DNA of 64,000 bases from NIOZ-UU35 sp964344175 (GTDB lineage: Bacteria > Chloroflexota > Anaerolineae > Anaerolineales > UBA11858), in the NCBI GenBank assembly GCA_964344175.1, contig CAYFMI010000001.1, positions 54,688 to 118,687 of the forward strand, in the 5' to 3' direction. Shown one piece after another: positions 24,364-32,119 of this stretch (the first letter of the stretch is position 1; every line of letters begins with the position of its first letter). The notes under the pieces are model-generated. The model searched no databases. It was not told where the DNA came from and saw only the letters and a program-made list of their open reading frames with translations. The translations under genes and the position numbers were made by a program.

Positions 24364-25029
24364 ATGGAAAACTTACTCAATGACGATGTTAGAGCACAGG
24401 TGAGCGAGGCCTTTGCCGAACTGCGCGCGCCAGTGCAAGTGCTCTTCTTTGGGAAAGAAGAAGACTGCCATTACTGCGACGACACACGCAAACTCGTTGA
24501 AGAAGTCGTTGAACTTTCAGACAAGTTGGATCTTCGGGCATACGATCTCGTTGCCGATGCCGACGTTGCCACACAATTCAACGTGGACAAAGTTCCCGGA
24601 TTGGTGATTGCCGCCCAAAATGGGGATGATATTCAAGATTATGGCGTTCGCTATTCTGGCATTCCCTCGGGGCATGAATTCAGCTCCTTGATCTTCGACC
24701 TGCTACAAGTATCCGGTCGCGATTCGGGCTTGAATCCAAAAACACGTCAATTCCTGAGCGGCCTCACCGAGCCAATCCACCTGCAGGTATTCGTCACCCC
24801 TACCTGACCGCATTGCCCGCGAGCCGTGCTGCTCGCGCATCAAATGGCCATGGAAAGCGATATGGTCACTGCCGAAATGGTCGAAGCAACCGAATTTCAG
24901 GACTTGGCCGCCAAATACTATGTCAGCGGCGTACCACAAACTACTATTAACCACGGCGCTGGCCGAGTTGTTGGCGCTGTGCCCGAAGGACATTTAGTTG
25001 CTGAACTCGAACGCATTGCAGCGAAATAA
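24364..25029 (+). CDS. Two-domain thioredoxin-fold selenoprotein (CHYC ... UPHC)
   Basis: 221 residues if TGA 24805-24807 is read as selenocysteine (residue 148). Domain 1 (about 1-120) has EDCHYCDDTRKL, FNVDKVPGLVI; domain 2 (about 138-221) has LQVFVTPT-U-PHCPRAV and YVSGVPQTTIN. This is the protein disulfide oxidoreductase layout with two active sites, the second being UPHC in place of CPHC. A seven-base-pair hairpin follows 10 bases after the UGA. The frame is open on both sides of the UGA and homology continues across it, so a stop or a frameshift is unlikely. Probably a thiol-disulfide oxidoreductase feeding the adjacent glutaredoxin and peroxide defence. Expressed with the next two genes (gaps of 11 and 0 bases). 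Confidence 0.88.
24818..24837 (+). promoter_or_regulatory. Candidate bacterial SECIS hairpin for the UPHC thioredoxin-fold gene
   Basis: CGCGAGC-CGUGCU-GCUCGCG: seven perfect pairs closing a six-base loop with G as second base. The loop begins 17 nt after the UGA. Same loop start (CGUG) as in the deiodinase-like gene at 2227-2243. Confidence 0.75.
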
Positions 25030-25040
25030 TTGGAGAAAAA

Positions 25041-25304
25041 ATGGCTAAAAAAGACACCACCAAGAAACAACCCCGCGTGATTATGTTCACGACCCCCACC
25101 TGCTCGTTTTGTAAAACCGCCAAGCAATATTTCCGCCAGCAGGGCATTCGCTTTAAGGACGTAGATGTTTCTCGCGATCCGGTTGCTGCCCGCGACATGG
25201 TGCGCCGCAGCGGTCAACAAGGCGTGCCGCAAATATTGATCGGCAGCAAAATCATCGTAGGGTTCGACCGCCCCAAGATCGACAGACTTTTAGGGCTGAA
25301 TTAG
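25041..25304 (+). CDS. Glutaredoxin family protein
   Basis: 87 residues. Glutaredoxin/NrdH-like fold: MFTTPTCSFCKTAKQYFRQQGI with CSFC active site, FKDVDVSRDPVA, and the conserved GVPQILIG cis-Pro loop and VGFDRPKI. Eleven bases after the UPHC selenoprotein gene. A partner in dithiol exchange with the two-domain protein is the natural reading. Confidence 0.9.
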   Translation: MAKKDTTKKQPRVIMFTTPTCSFCKTAKQYFRQQGIRFKDVDVSRDPVAARDMVRRSGQQGVPQILIGSKIIVGFDRPKIDRLLGLN

Positions 25305-25694
25305 ATGAAGAAAATTGCCATTGTTACCGAAGATGGTCAACGCGTCAGCAGCCACTTTGGGCAGGCGCCCTTTTTTCAAGTTTTTAGTGTTAATGAAGGC
25401 CAGGTGACTGCCGAAGAGCAGCGCCAAAAGCCATACAATATCGGTCATCATCACCATCACGAAGACCACGATCATCAACAAAATCATCATCACCACGGCA
25501 AAGGCGCTCAGATGTTCGCCGTCATCGCGGACTGTCAAGTACTCATCAGCGGCGGCATGGGCAAGCCAGCATTTCAAAAAGCTGCCGCAGCCGGGTTAGA
25601 AGTTTTTCTGGCAGGCGGCAAAATCCAAGATGTGCTTCAGGCCTATCTGCGCGGCGATCTTGCCAGCGACGAACGCCGCATCCATGCCCATTAA
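25305..25694 (+). CDS. NifX/NifB-like (dinitrogenase iron-molybdenum cofactor family) protein with His-rich insert
   Basis: 129 residues. Begins MKKIAIVTEDGQRVSSHFGQAPFFQVF, the family fold that binds metal-cofactor precursors, and ends with VIADCQVLISGGMGKPAFQKAAAAGLEVF. A cluster of about 14 His and several Asp/Glu lies in the middle (GHHHHHEDHDH, HHHHGKG), a likely metal store or buffer. ATG follows the glutaredoxin stop without a gap. No nif genes are present, so a role in iron-sulfur or nickel handling near CODH/ACS is more likely than nitrogen fixation. Confidence 0.85.
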   Translation: MKKIAIVTEDGQRVSSHFGQAPFFQVFSVNEGQVTAEEQRQKPYNIGHHHHHEDHDHQQNHHHHGKGAQMFAVIADCQVLISGGMGKPAFQKAAAAGLEVFLAGGKIQDVLQAYLRGDLASDERRIHAH

Positions 25695-25726
25695 CAGATC
25701 GAGGTTCTGTGCATCCGCAAGGAGCG

Positions 25727-25841
25727 CCATGGAAAACCGCCCTCTGCTACAATAGAGGCAATGAGCGCCTGACCGGCAAACTTACCGAAATCCTCTGAAT
25801 ACCAAAAGCATCGAGGCAGCGTGATAGGCGGTTTTCCATGG
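25727..25841. repeat. Inverted repeat flanking the region before the first TlpA-like gene
   Basis: CCATGGAAAACCGCC at 25727-25741 and its exact inverse GGCGGTTTTCCATGG at 25827-25841, 85 bases apart. The right arm contains the ATG of the following gene. The spacer has a TACAAT and a CTCT/AGAG hairpin. No recombinase gene is nearby. Confidence 0.75.
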
Positions 25842-26470
25842 ATCATGAAAAGTACGCATACGAAGAGCATTGGAAACGAAAAAAACGTTTTGGACGGCAG
25901 CAAGCCCTGATAGGGGCCGGTATTTTGCTGGCGGTCATCGTCCTTTGGAACACGCTGCCCAACATCATACCCTCGTCTAATGTAATTCCCACGCCAACCA
26001 CTTCATATATCGAATACGGCTCGCGGCGCATCCCCTCAGTTATTCCGCAGCAAGTGGATTTCCCTGCGCCAGCATTAACCTTACAAACGCCGGAAGGTGA
26101 CAGCATCTCGCTGGCCGATCACCGGGACAAAATTATTCTGCTCAACCTGTGGGCCACCTGGTGTCCGGGCTGCGAGGCCGAAATGCCCGAACTGGAAGTT
26201 TTCTACCAGGCCCATCGCGACCAGAGCCTGCTGATTATTGCCGCCAACGCCGAAGATTCAGCCGAACAGGTAATTGCCTACCGTGAGGAAATGGGGCTGT
26301 CCTTCCCCCTCTGGCTGGATGCTGAAAAAGAAATCTACCGGGCCTTTAATAACAACCATTTGCCCAGTTCTTACATCATTGACCGCACCGGCACGGTACG
26401 CCTGGCCTGGTACGGCCCAATCAGCCTGGAAATGTTGGAAACCCATGTCGGCCCGCTACTTGAAGAATAA
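25838..26470 (+). CDS. Membrane-anchored TlpA-like thioredoxin (first copy)
   Basis: 210 residues. Basic N-terminus, one transmembrane helix (about residues 22-43: ALIGAGILLAVIVLWNTL), a linker, then a thioredoxin domain facing outside: PAPALTLQTPEGDSI, LWATWCPGCEAEMPELE with active site CPGC, and PSSYIIDRTGTVRLAWYG with the cis-Pro loop and a conserved tail. Probably reduces or oxidises disulfides of exported proteins. Followed 15 bases later by a paralogue. Start taken at the ATG inside the right arm of an inverted repeat. Confidence 0.92.
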   Translation: MDHEKYAYEEHWKRKKRFGRQQALIGAGILLAVIVLWNTLPNIIPSSNVIPTPTTSYIEYGSRRIPSVIPQQVDFPAPALTLQTPEGDSISLADHRDKIILLNLWATWCPGCEAEMPELEVFYQAHRDQSLLIIAANAEDSAEQVIAYREEMGLSFPLWLDAEKEIYRAFNNNHLPSSYIIDRTGTVRLAWYGPISLEMLETHVGPLLEE

Positions 26471-26485
26471 CGTCAGGAACACTCT

Positions 26486-27061
26486 ATGGCAAAACGAAGA
26501 AGAAAAAAAACAAATGCATTTCCCCTGATCATTGCAGGGATGGGGTTGATATTATTAGCCGTGGCCGGATTGTTTATGCGGCCAAAGCTGATCGACGCGT
26601 CCGCGTCTTCTACCAATGCGCTTGATTCCTCCGTCCCCGCGAGGGTGAACTATCCTGCCCCTGAGTTGGTGCTGACCAATTTGAGCGAAGAGCATGTCTC
26701 CCTGGATGACTATCTCGGCCAGGTTGTGCTGGTGAACAATTGGGCCACCTGGTGTCCGCCCTGCCGCGCCGAAATGCCCGAGCTGGAAGCCTATTACCAG
26801 GCCCACAAAAATGACGGCTTCACCCTGATTGGCATCAGCGCCGGAGATACCGCATCCCAGATCCACGATTTTATTCAAGAATATGGCCTCTCTTTCCCGA
26901 TGTGGCCGGACCCTGATGGCGCGGCCCTGCGTGCTTTTCGCAATAACAGTCTGCCCAGCTCATACATCATCGACAAAAACGGCACCGTGCGCCTGGCCTG
27001 GACGGGCGCCATCAGCCTGGAAGTTTTAGAAGAATACGTGACCCCATTGCTAAATGAATGA
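26486..27061 (+). CDS. Membrane-anchored TlpA-like thioredoxin (second copy)
   Basis: 191 residues. Highly basic start (MAKRRRKKTNAF), one transmembrane helix (about 13-31) and an exported thioredoxin domain: NNWATWCPPCRAEMPELEAYYQAHK with active site CPPC, and LPSSYIIDKNGTVRLAWTGAISLEVLEEY. The two proteins share most of the C-terminal half (WATWCP, AEMPELE, LPSSYIID), so this is a tandem duplication with a different N-terminus and active-site middle pair. Confidence 0.92.
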   Translation: MAKRRRKKTNAFPLIIAGMGLILLAVAGLFMRPKLIDASASSTNALDSSVPARVNYPAPELVLTNLSEEHVSLDDYLGQVVLVNNWATWCPPCRAEMPELEAYYQAHKNDGFTLIGISAGDTASQIHDFIQEYGLSFPMWPDPDGAALRAFRNNSLPSSYIIDKNGTVRLAWTGAISLEVLEEYVTPLLNE

Positions 27062-27103
27062 GGCACCCCCTCAGGAATGGCAAGTCCCTGATGATAAGTA
27101 GAT

Positions 27104-27175
27104 TTAGGCAGTACGCACTAGCACAGGCAAAGCCCGATTTCCAGAATGCCTTTCATCGAACTACGTAAGCCCTAA
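27104..27175. mobile_element. Small inverted-repeat element, family A, copy 2 (short)
   Basis: 72 bases between TTAGGCAGTACGCA and TACGTAAGCCCTAA, the latter shared with the end of the 50816 copy (TGCGTAAGCCCTAA). Lacks the long internal hairpin of the 24217 copy; the interior is different and only weakly paired. It lies 18 bases before the OsmC start. Confidence 0.6.
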
Positions 27176-27192
27176 AATATTTGGAGATACAA

Positions 27193-27666
27193 ATGAATGC
27201 AAAAGTAACCTGGTCTGGACGAATGAGTTTCAACGGAACATCCGATTCCGGTTTTGAAGTTCCTCTAGGAACTATCCCAGCAGTCGGCGGCGACGACGAT
27301 GGTTTCCGCCCGATGGAACTGGTCGCCCTGGGGCTGGCGGGCTGCACCGCCATGGACGTAATTTCAATCTTGACGAAGAAACGGCAAGAAGTAACGGCAT
27401 ACGAAGTCACTGTCAACACCGACCGTGCCGATGAACACCCCAAAGTCTTCACCGCGGCGACCATCGAATACCATGTCACCGGCAAGAATATCAATCAGAA
27501 AGCCGTACTGCGGGCCATGGAGCTTTCGGCAGTGCGATACTGCCCGGCGCAAGCCATGCTGGCACAGGTATTCCCCATTGAATTGAAATATTTCATCTAT
27601 GAAGATTGGGGGGATAACGAACCCGAATTACGCATGAGCGGCGAATTGGTGCTGCCCGCAGAATAG
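27193..27666 (+). CDS. OsmC-family protein (peroxide reductase-like)
   Basis: 157 residues. Two catalytic Cys in GLAGCTAMDV and VRYCPAQAM, matching OsmC/Ohr-type thiol peroxidases that reduce organic hydroperoxides. Also has PMELVALGLAGC, typical of this family. Start is ATG 27193 behind GGAGATAC; a four-codon longer TTG reading is less likely. It sits after the thioredoxin-like genes in a group of redox-defence genes. Confidence 0.92.
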   Translation: MNAKVTWSGRMSFNGTSDSGFEVPLGTIPAVGGDDDGFRPMELVALGLAGCTAMDVISILTKKRQEVTAYEVTVNTDRADEHPKVFTAATIEYHVTGKNINQKAVLRAMELSAVRYCPAQAMLAQVFPIELKYFIYEDWGDNEPELRMSGELVLPAE

Positions 27667-28057
27667 CATCAACATCCGTTGCTTCTTGTTCGATCATCCT
27701 TCGACTGCGACGCACTTGACAGGTTATGAATAGCCCAAAGACTTAGATAAGTGCGTTGCACCTTTTTTCATTGCCCCATTCGCTGCCGGGCAACCTGAGG
27801 ATCAAAGAGCAGCATCCTCGCACCCTCAATATTTATGAGAAATTGATCCCCTATGGGAATCGCCCAGGTGTTCAGGGCGCTATAATTTCCCGCGCCTCCG
27901 CCCGCCAGGTTGAAAATCGCATAGATTTCACATCCCAACTCGAACAACTGCGGATCGATGCTGATGCACGCAGGTATTCATGAGATGAATAACGATTATT
28001 CTGGATGGAATGAGCATGAGGGCGCGCTGTGGTTAGATTGTCTGGTATAAATAGGGC
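27667..28057. other. Gene-free region with a family B element
   Basis: No credible gene: the plus-strand frame at 27756-27983 and the minus frame at 27872-28099 have no homology or ribosome-binding site. It contains a small inverted-repeat element (27706-27762) and, at its right edge, GGTATAAATAGGGC before the ATG of the HIRAN gene, a probable -10. Confidence 0.6.
27706..27762. mobile_element. Small inverted-repeat element, family B, copy 1
   Basis: About 57 bases with ends TGCGACGCACTT and AAGTGCGTTGCA, 11 of 12 inverted. The interior (GACAGGTTATGAATAGCC) has no coding capacity. Same family as 31514-31574, with which it shares GCGACGCACTTGACA, and probably 28415-28472. Confidence 0.75.
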
Positions 28058-28375
28058 ATGGAAACCCTCTACTCCAAACTCACCGGCGTGACCCGCCAAA
28101 ACCCAGATGGCTCTGACCGTCAGGAGATCATCGAAGCGCTGGCTTATAACGGCCAGCCGCTGCTATTAATGCGTGAGCCGAACCAGTATAGTTATAACAA
28201 TATCGGCGTGTACGTCGCCTTTCAGATCGGCTATGTCAACCCCGAACTCGCCGACGAGTTGGCCCCGCTGATTGATGAGGGCGTGCCCGTCGAAGCACAG
28301 ATCACCGAGATCACCGGCGGCTTCGAAGAAAAACCCACCCGCGGGGTCAATGTGGCCTTTTCGATCTTCGAATAG
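28058..28375 (+). CDS. HIRAN-domain protein
   Basis: 105 residues. METLYSKLTGVTRQNPDGSDRQEII, LLMREPNQYSYNNIGVYV and IGYVNPELADELAPLIDEG follow the HIRAN pattern (K..GV....RQ, L.REP.N.Y..N.I.V, IGY.....A..LA). HIRAN domains bind DNA ends or stalled replication forks in helicases; as a single small domain it may bind DNA structures alone. Preceded by TATAAA-type -10 and followed by a small inverted-repeat element. No clear partner gene adjoins. Confidence 0.75.
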   Translation: METLYSKLTGVTRQNPDGSDRQEIIEALAYNGQPLLLMREPNQYSYNNIGVYVAFQIGYVNPELADELAPLIDEGVPVEAQITEITGGFEEKPTRGVNVAFSIFE

Positions 28376-28414
28376 GGTGGATTTGGACAGTTGAAAAAAT
28401 CGGAGAGTCATAAA

Positions 28415-28472
28415 GTGCAATGCACTTATCGATGTAAATTTCGGTCAAAAAACAAGCGTAAGTGTATTGCAT
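28415..28472. mobile_element. Small inverted-repeat element, family B, copy 2 (degenerate)
   Basis: GTGCAATGCACTTA and TAAGTGTATTGCAT are inverted with one or two mismatches around 58 bases. Resembles the GTGCGACGCACTT/AAGTGCGTCGCAC ends of the other family B elements, with more changes. It lies 17 bases before the nitrilase start. Confidence 0.5.
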
Positions 28473-28488
28473 CTGAAAGCATGCTGCC

Positions 28489-29421
28489 ATGAATCAAAAA
28501 TCACCTTCCGTGCGTGTGGCCGTTGTGCAGGCCGCTCCAGTACTCTTCGACCGCCAGGCTACCCTCGAAAAAGCGCTAAACCTAATTCAAGATACCGCCG
28601 CCGAGGGCGCTCAACTGGTGCTTTTTCCCGAGGCCTTCATCCCTGCCTACCCGCGCGGGCTGAGTTTTGGCACGGTGGTGGGACACCGCCACCCCCAGGG
28701 GCGTGATCTGTGGCAGCGTTATTACGCTAATTGTGTGCCGGTTCCCGGCCCTGCAACCGAGCGTTTGGGGCAGGCCGCGCAGCAGGCCGGCATCTACCTG
28801 GCGATGGGGGTGGTTGAACAGGATGGCGGCACACTCTATTGCACGACATTATATTTCGGCCCCGATGGGGCGCTGTTGGGGGCGCACCGCAAACTCAAAC
28901 CAACCGCCGCCGAACGGTTGATCTGGGGCGAGGGCGACGGCTCCACGCTAACAGTGATCGAGACCGAATTCGGCGCAGTCGGCGGATTGATCTGCTGGGA
29001 GAATTATATGCCGCTGGCGCGCATGGCTATGTACCAGCAGGGTGTTGATCTCTACCTGGCCCCCACGGCAGACGCGCGCGATACCTGGCAGGCTACTATG
29101 CGGCATATTGCCTGTGAGGGGCGCTGCTTTGTGCTGGGCTGCAATCAGTTTGTCACCAAAGATATGTATCCCCCCGATTTACCCGGCATCGAAGAGTTGG
29201 CCGACCAACCCGATGTGATGTGCCGCGGCGGAAGCGTGATTGTCTCACCATTGGGGGAGGTGATCGCCGGGCCGCTCTACGACGAAGAAGCGATTCTCTA
29301 CGCCAATTTAGACATGGCGGAAGTCACGCGCAGCAAATTCGATTTCGACGTAGTCGGGCACTATGCCCGCCCGGATGTGTTTTGTTTGGATATTAATGAA
29401 AACTCGATCGAAATAGATTAG
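28489..29421 (+). CDS. Nitrilase / carbon-nitrogen hydrolase
   Basis: 310 residues. Catalytic Glu in LFPEAFIPAYPRG, Lys in HRKLKPTAAER and Cys in GGLICWENYMPL, and the tail RSKFDFDVVGHYARPDVF typical of aliphatic and arylaceto-nitrilases. Hydrolyses an organic nitrile to acid and ammonia, or a cyanide-related substrate; the substrate is not predictable. Stand-alone gene behind a degenerate small element; codon use is like the neighbours. Confidence 0.92.
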   Translation: MNQKSPSVRVAVVQAAPVLFDRQATLEKALNLIQDTAAEGAQLVLFPEAFIPAYPRGLSFGTVVGHRHPQGRDLWQRYYANCVPVPGPATERLGQAAQQAGIYLAMGVVEQDGGTLYCTTLYFGPDGALLGAHRKLKPTAAERLIWGEGDGSTLTVIETEFGAVGGLICWENYMPLARMAMYQQGVDLYLAPTADARDTWQATMRHIACEGRCFVLGCNQFVTKDMYPPDLPGIEELADQPDVMCRGGSVIVSPLGEVIAGPLYDEEAILYANLDMAEVTRSKFDFDVVGHYARPDVFCLDINENSIEID

Positions 29422-29519
29422 GTTGCCGCATCGTCGATGCGCATCCTAACCAAAGACGCGGCAACCAACCTGCGGCGCGAAGTGCTATCGGGGCAATGTT
29501 GCGCCCTTTAGCTGTCCCC

Positions 29520-29942
29520 CTATCCCAGACGAAACCGGACGATCACCCGCTCACTGGCAACCCGCGCTAATGCTTCGGGATCCGGCTGACCATCCGCGCC
29601 GAGGGGGATCCCCAGATACCCAGCCATGCGCGGCATATGTTTGAAATAGCGGATCAGATCTTGAGCCACTTCGGCCTGATCTTCGATGGCTTGACCCTGA
29701 GCAGGCACGTCTTTCCCCTGCAACCTGAGGTTGACCGGAGCCGCCGCGCGCAGATTCCGCCACCAAACGCGTTCCCGTGAACTAAGCGAATAGATGGTCT
29801 CACCAATTGGAAGATAACTCACCGGGAGGGTAAATTCAGCCCCACTCTTGCGCCCGGTGTACGTCAGCAGCATCATATTCTTGCTCACGAAGAAATGCAG
29901 CGGAGAGCGGATCAGCCAGTGCATGATGGTGTTATACCACAT
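29520..29942 (-). CDS. Ddn-like (F420/flavin) nitroreductase-family protein
   Basis: 140 residues. Small split-barrel protein of the nitroreductase/DUF385 class: LLTYTGRKSGAEFTLPVSYLP is typical of the deazaflavin-dependent Ddn family, with VWWRNLRAAAPVNLRLQGK later. Binds F420 or a flavin in related proteins. The stop of the MFS gene lies just upstream in the same orientation (gap of five bases), so they may be cotranscribed. Substrate not predictable. Confidence 0.75.
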   Translation of the reverse strand: MWYNTIMHWLIRSPLHFFVSKNMMLLTYTGRKSGAEFTLPVSYLPIGETIYSLSSRERVWWRNLRAAAPVNLRLQGKDVPAQGQAIEDQAEVAQDLIRYFKHMPRMAGYLGIPLGADGQPDPEALARVASERVIVRFRLG

Positions 29943-29947
29943 TGATT

Positions 29948-31303
29948 CTATCCTTCTGAGGCTAATTCTAACTCGTCATGATCTGGCAAAATGTCTTCAA
30001 CATTGCGAATATGGGGCAAGAAAAAGCCGCTTGCCCCCACCAGGGCTGTGCCAACCCCCACAAAAGAGATCAACAAAGCCATCCCTGAGCCAGGGCCGGT
30101 GCCGAAGATCGGGCCAAAAATAACCGCCAACCCAGACGAACCTTGCATAGCCGGCTCCATGACGAAGTCGGCCAGCACACCGCCGATGATTGGTGAGATC
30201 GGCTGTGTAAACCAGGCAATTAATCTGCGGGCCGAAAAGACGCGTCCTTGCAAATCGGGCGCGACTTTGGCCTGCCAGAGTGCCTGATTAGATGTATTAA
30301 CAAGCGGGATTGTTAACGCGAACAAGAGGCTGAAAGTGATCCACAGCGGCAGGCCAGTAACAGCCCCGAAAGCCGCGAACGAGAGGCCGCTGAACATCCA
30401 ACCGATCAGCACCCCGTTGACGCGGCGCTTAAAGCCGCCCCAGGCACTCATGATAATGCCTCCCGCAATGCCGCCCACCGCGCCGGCGGTCTGAATCGAG
30501 CCGAATATCAGGCTGTCTTGTCCGGTGCGCGCTAAAATCATCGGGGCGAAGACAGTGAAACCAATGGCCGCAAATAGATTTCCGAAGAAGAAAATCATCT
30601 GCAAACCCAGTAAGCTGGGGCGATCGAGGATATACTTGAAACCATATAGCCCCTCTTGCCAGAGGTTCCCTTCCGCCTTCTCGCCTTCTTCGGTTTTCTT
30701 GGGCTGAGGCACATGAACAATGAGTAATGTGCCAATCGCCAGGAAGAACGTTACCAGATCGATCAGCATAATCAGGCCAAAACTATCGAAAGGGCCTGGG
30801 ATGGTCAACGCCAGAACAGCCCCGGCCAACATAGGCGCCAAAACGCCCGGCCCGGCTTCGACCAGCGACATCATGCCGTTGGCGCGCCCGTATTGCTCTT
30901 TGGGAACCATGGTTGTAATCGCAGCGGAATAGGCCGGCCACTGGAAGGTATTCCCCAGGCCGTTGATCACCGCTGCAATATACAGATGCCAAAATTCCAG
31001 TATGCCCAGGGTGTAGAGAACCAATATCGCAGCAGTAGACAACACGGCCCCCAGGTCGCTGACCATCATCATCAACTTGCGATTGTAGCGATCTACCATC
31101 GCTCCCGCAATGGGAGAGAGCAGCAAGAAGGGCGTGATAAAAGCGACCTGCATCAGGCCCATGGCAGTGGCGCTCTCAGTCTGTTTGTACATCCACAACG
31201 TCATGCCAAAGTTGGTCATCATCGAAGCCAGCACGGAGACGATTTGCCCCAGCCAGACAATTGTGAAACCGGTCATGCCGCTTAGTTGTTTCTTTTCTGT
31301 CAC
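29948..31303 (-). CDS. MFS transporter, putative drug efflux
   Basis: 451 residues with 10-12 hydrophobic segments. GAMVDRYNRKLMMMVSDLGA is the MFS motif A loop, and the glycine-rich GSIQTAGAVGGIAGG is an MFS helix. Architecture fits the MFS_3 or enterobactin/macrolide-exporter type. Begins at GTG 31303 with ACAGGAGCAACC upstream. Next gene in the unit is the Ddn-like protein, so a detoxification pair (reduction plus export) is possible. Confidence 0.88.
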   Translation of the reverse strand: MTEKKQLSGMTGFTIVWLGQIVSVLASMMTNFGMTLWMYKQTESATAMGLMQVAFITPFLLLSPIAGAMVDRYNRKLMMMVSDLGAVLSTAAILVLYTLGILEFWHLYIAAVINGLGNTFQWPAYSAAITTMVPKEQYGRANGMMSLVEAGPGVLAPMLAGAVLALTIPGPFDSFGLIMLIDLVTFFLAIGTLLIVHVPQPKKTEEGEKAEGNLWQEGLYGFKYILDRPSLLGLQMIFFFGNLFAAIGFTVFAPMILARTGQDSLIFGSIQTAGAVGGIAGGIIMSAWGGFKRRVNGVLIGWMFSGLSFAAFGAVTGLPLWITFSLLFALTIPLVNTSNQALWQAKVAPDLQGRVFSARRLIAWFTQPISPIIGGVLADFVMEPAMQGSSGLAVIFGPIFGTGPGSGMALLISFVGVGTALVGASGFFLPHIRNVEDILPDHDELELASEG

Positions 31304-31340
31304 GGTTGCTCCTGTTGTTATGCAATATTCCTGAAAGACG

Positions 31341-31368
31341 GCGCACAGGCTTCATGAAACCTGTGCGC
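31341..31368. terminator. Hairpin between a decayed gene and the MFS gene
   Basis: Stem GCGCACAGG/CCTGTGCGC, nine perfect pairs. No strong U-tract on either side, so its role as terminator is uncertain. Confidence 0.4.
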
Positions 31369-31400
31369 GCATTCCATTGGAGGAATGTTATGATGCTCTG

Positions 31401-31499
31401 TTAGGCGGTTCGTTTTTCAAGCGCTTCTTCAACATTAAGCTCACCCTGCTCTTCTATACCGGTCAGAATGTTTATGCGATCCTGACGGTTAGCACTCTG
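31401..31499 (-). pseudogene. Decayed last gene of the DUF2089/DUF4097 operon (C-terminal module only)
   Basis: A frame that opens after a TAA and has no ATG, GTG or TTG encodes NRQDRINILTGIEEQGELNVEEALEKRTA-like sequence ending at 31401. This matches the helical module found in the four upstream proteins (for example ERMKILKMIQEGKISADEGAKLL). Only this module remains, and a family B element (31514-31574) lies just upstream, so the rest of the gene was lost or separated when the element arrived. The sequence is too short to be expressed as such. Confidence 0.6.
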
Positions 31500-31513
31500 T
31501 TAAGTTGGTTATT

Positions 31514-31574
31514 GGTGCGACGCACTTGACATATCGAGAGTAGCCTACAAAACTAAAAACAAGTGCGTCGCACC
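31514..31574. mobile_element. Small inverted-repeat element, family B, copy 3
   Basis: 61 bases with perfect 14-base ends GGTGCGACGCACTT and AAGTGCGTCGCACC. No coding capacity. Sits between a complete envelope-stress gene (stop at 31661) and the decayed remnant at 31401. Confidence 0.85.
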
Positions 31575-31660
31575 TTTGCTAAGTTCTAGCTGTCCAATGG
31601 ACTTGGAGTGATGGGGGTGACAGGCGCTCAATCGTTTCCTGAATTATGAGAAGATTCGCG

Positions 31661-32041
31661 CTACTCAATGAAAACTTCGATGTGCTCACCATCTTCGGCG
31701 TCGACAACATCCACAATTTTGCCGGTCATGCCCTGGGCAATCGCTTCGCTGACAGCCTGACCAAGCTCTTCAAATTCGACATCTGGCGTAAACTGTGCCG
31801 CGATATTCAACCCGGCATCAACCAAGCGCAACGGTAAATTCACATTGACCTTGGCTTTGCCCCGGTTCATATCGGTAACGCGCACACGCAGCCAGCGCCC
31901 CCCCCCTCCAGCCTTGACGGCCTGGAGCGGCTTGTTACTGCTGGCGCTGAGCGCTTTGAGCAATTTCGCGCCTTCATCGGCAGAGATTTTCCCTTCCTGA
32001 ATCATTTTGAGAATTTTCATGCGTTCTTCAGATGTCGTCAT
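31661..32041 (-). CDS. Small protein with SHOCT-like module and a DUF4097-operon C-terminal domain
   Basis: 126 residues, soluble. Residues about 4-32 form the helical module ERMKILKMIQEGKISADEGAKLLKAL seen in all proteins of this operon. Then a Lys/Gly linker and a domain VRVTDMNRGKAKVNVNLPLRLVDAGLNIAAQF with DVEFEELGQAVSEAIAQGMTGKIVDV. The same second domain occurs in the 32120 gene without the change at the start. Probably a regulator or adaptor of the envelope-stress response. Start behind CAGGAGAATACCC. Confidence 0.8.
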   Translation of the reverse strand: MTTSEERMKILKMIQEGKISADEGAKLLKALSASSNKPLQAVKAGGGGRWLRVRVTDMNRGKAKVNVNLPLRLVDAGLNIAAQFTPDVEFEELGQAVSEAIAQGMTGKIVDVVDAEDGEHIEVFIE

Positions 32042-32119
32042 AGGGTATTCTCCTGTTCTTACAACCCGGAGGGTTTATAGGTATCTTTTATTGCGAACTT
32101 TATTTGTTCGCGAGAATTT

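Noticed and set aside
24805..24807. TGA as a pseudogene mutation in the thioredoxin-fold gene
   Set aside because: It stands precisely at the catalytic Cys position and a second gene in the window has the same type of hairpin.
27756..27983. 75-residue plus-strand open frame
   Set aside because: Overlaps the end of a small inverted-repeat element and has no site or recognisable sequence.
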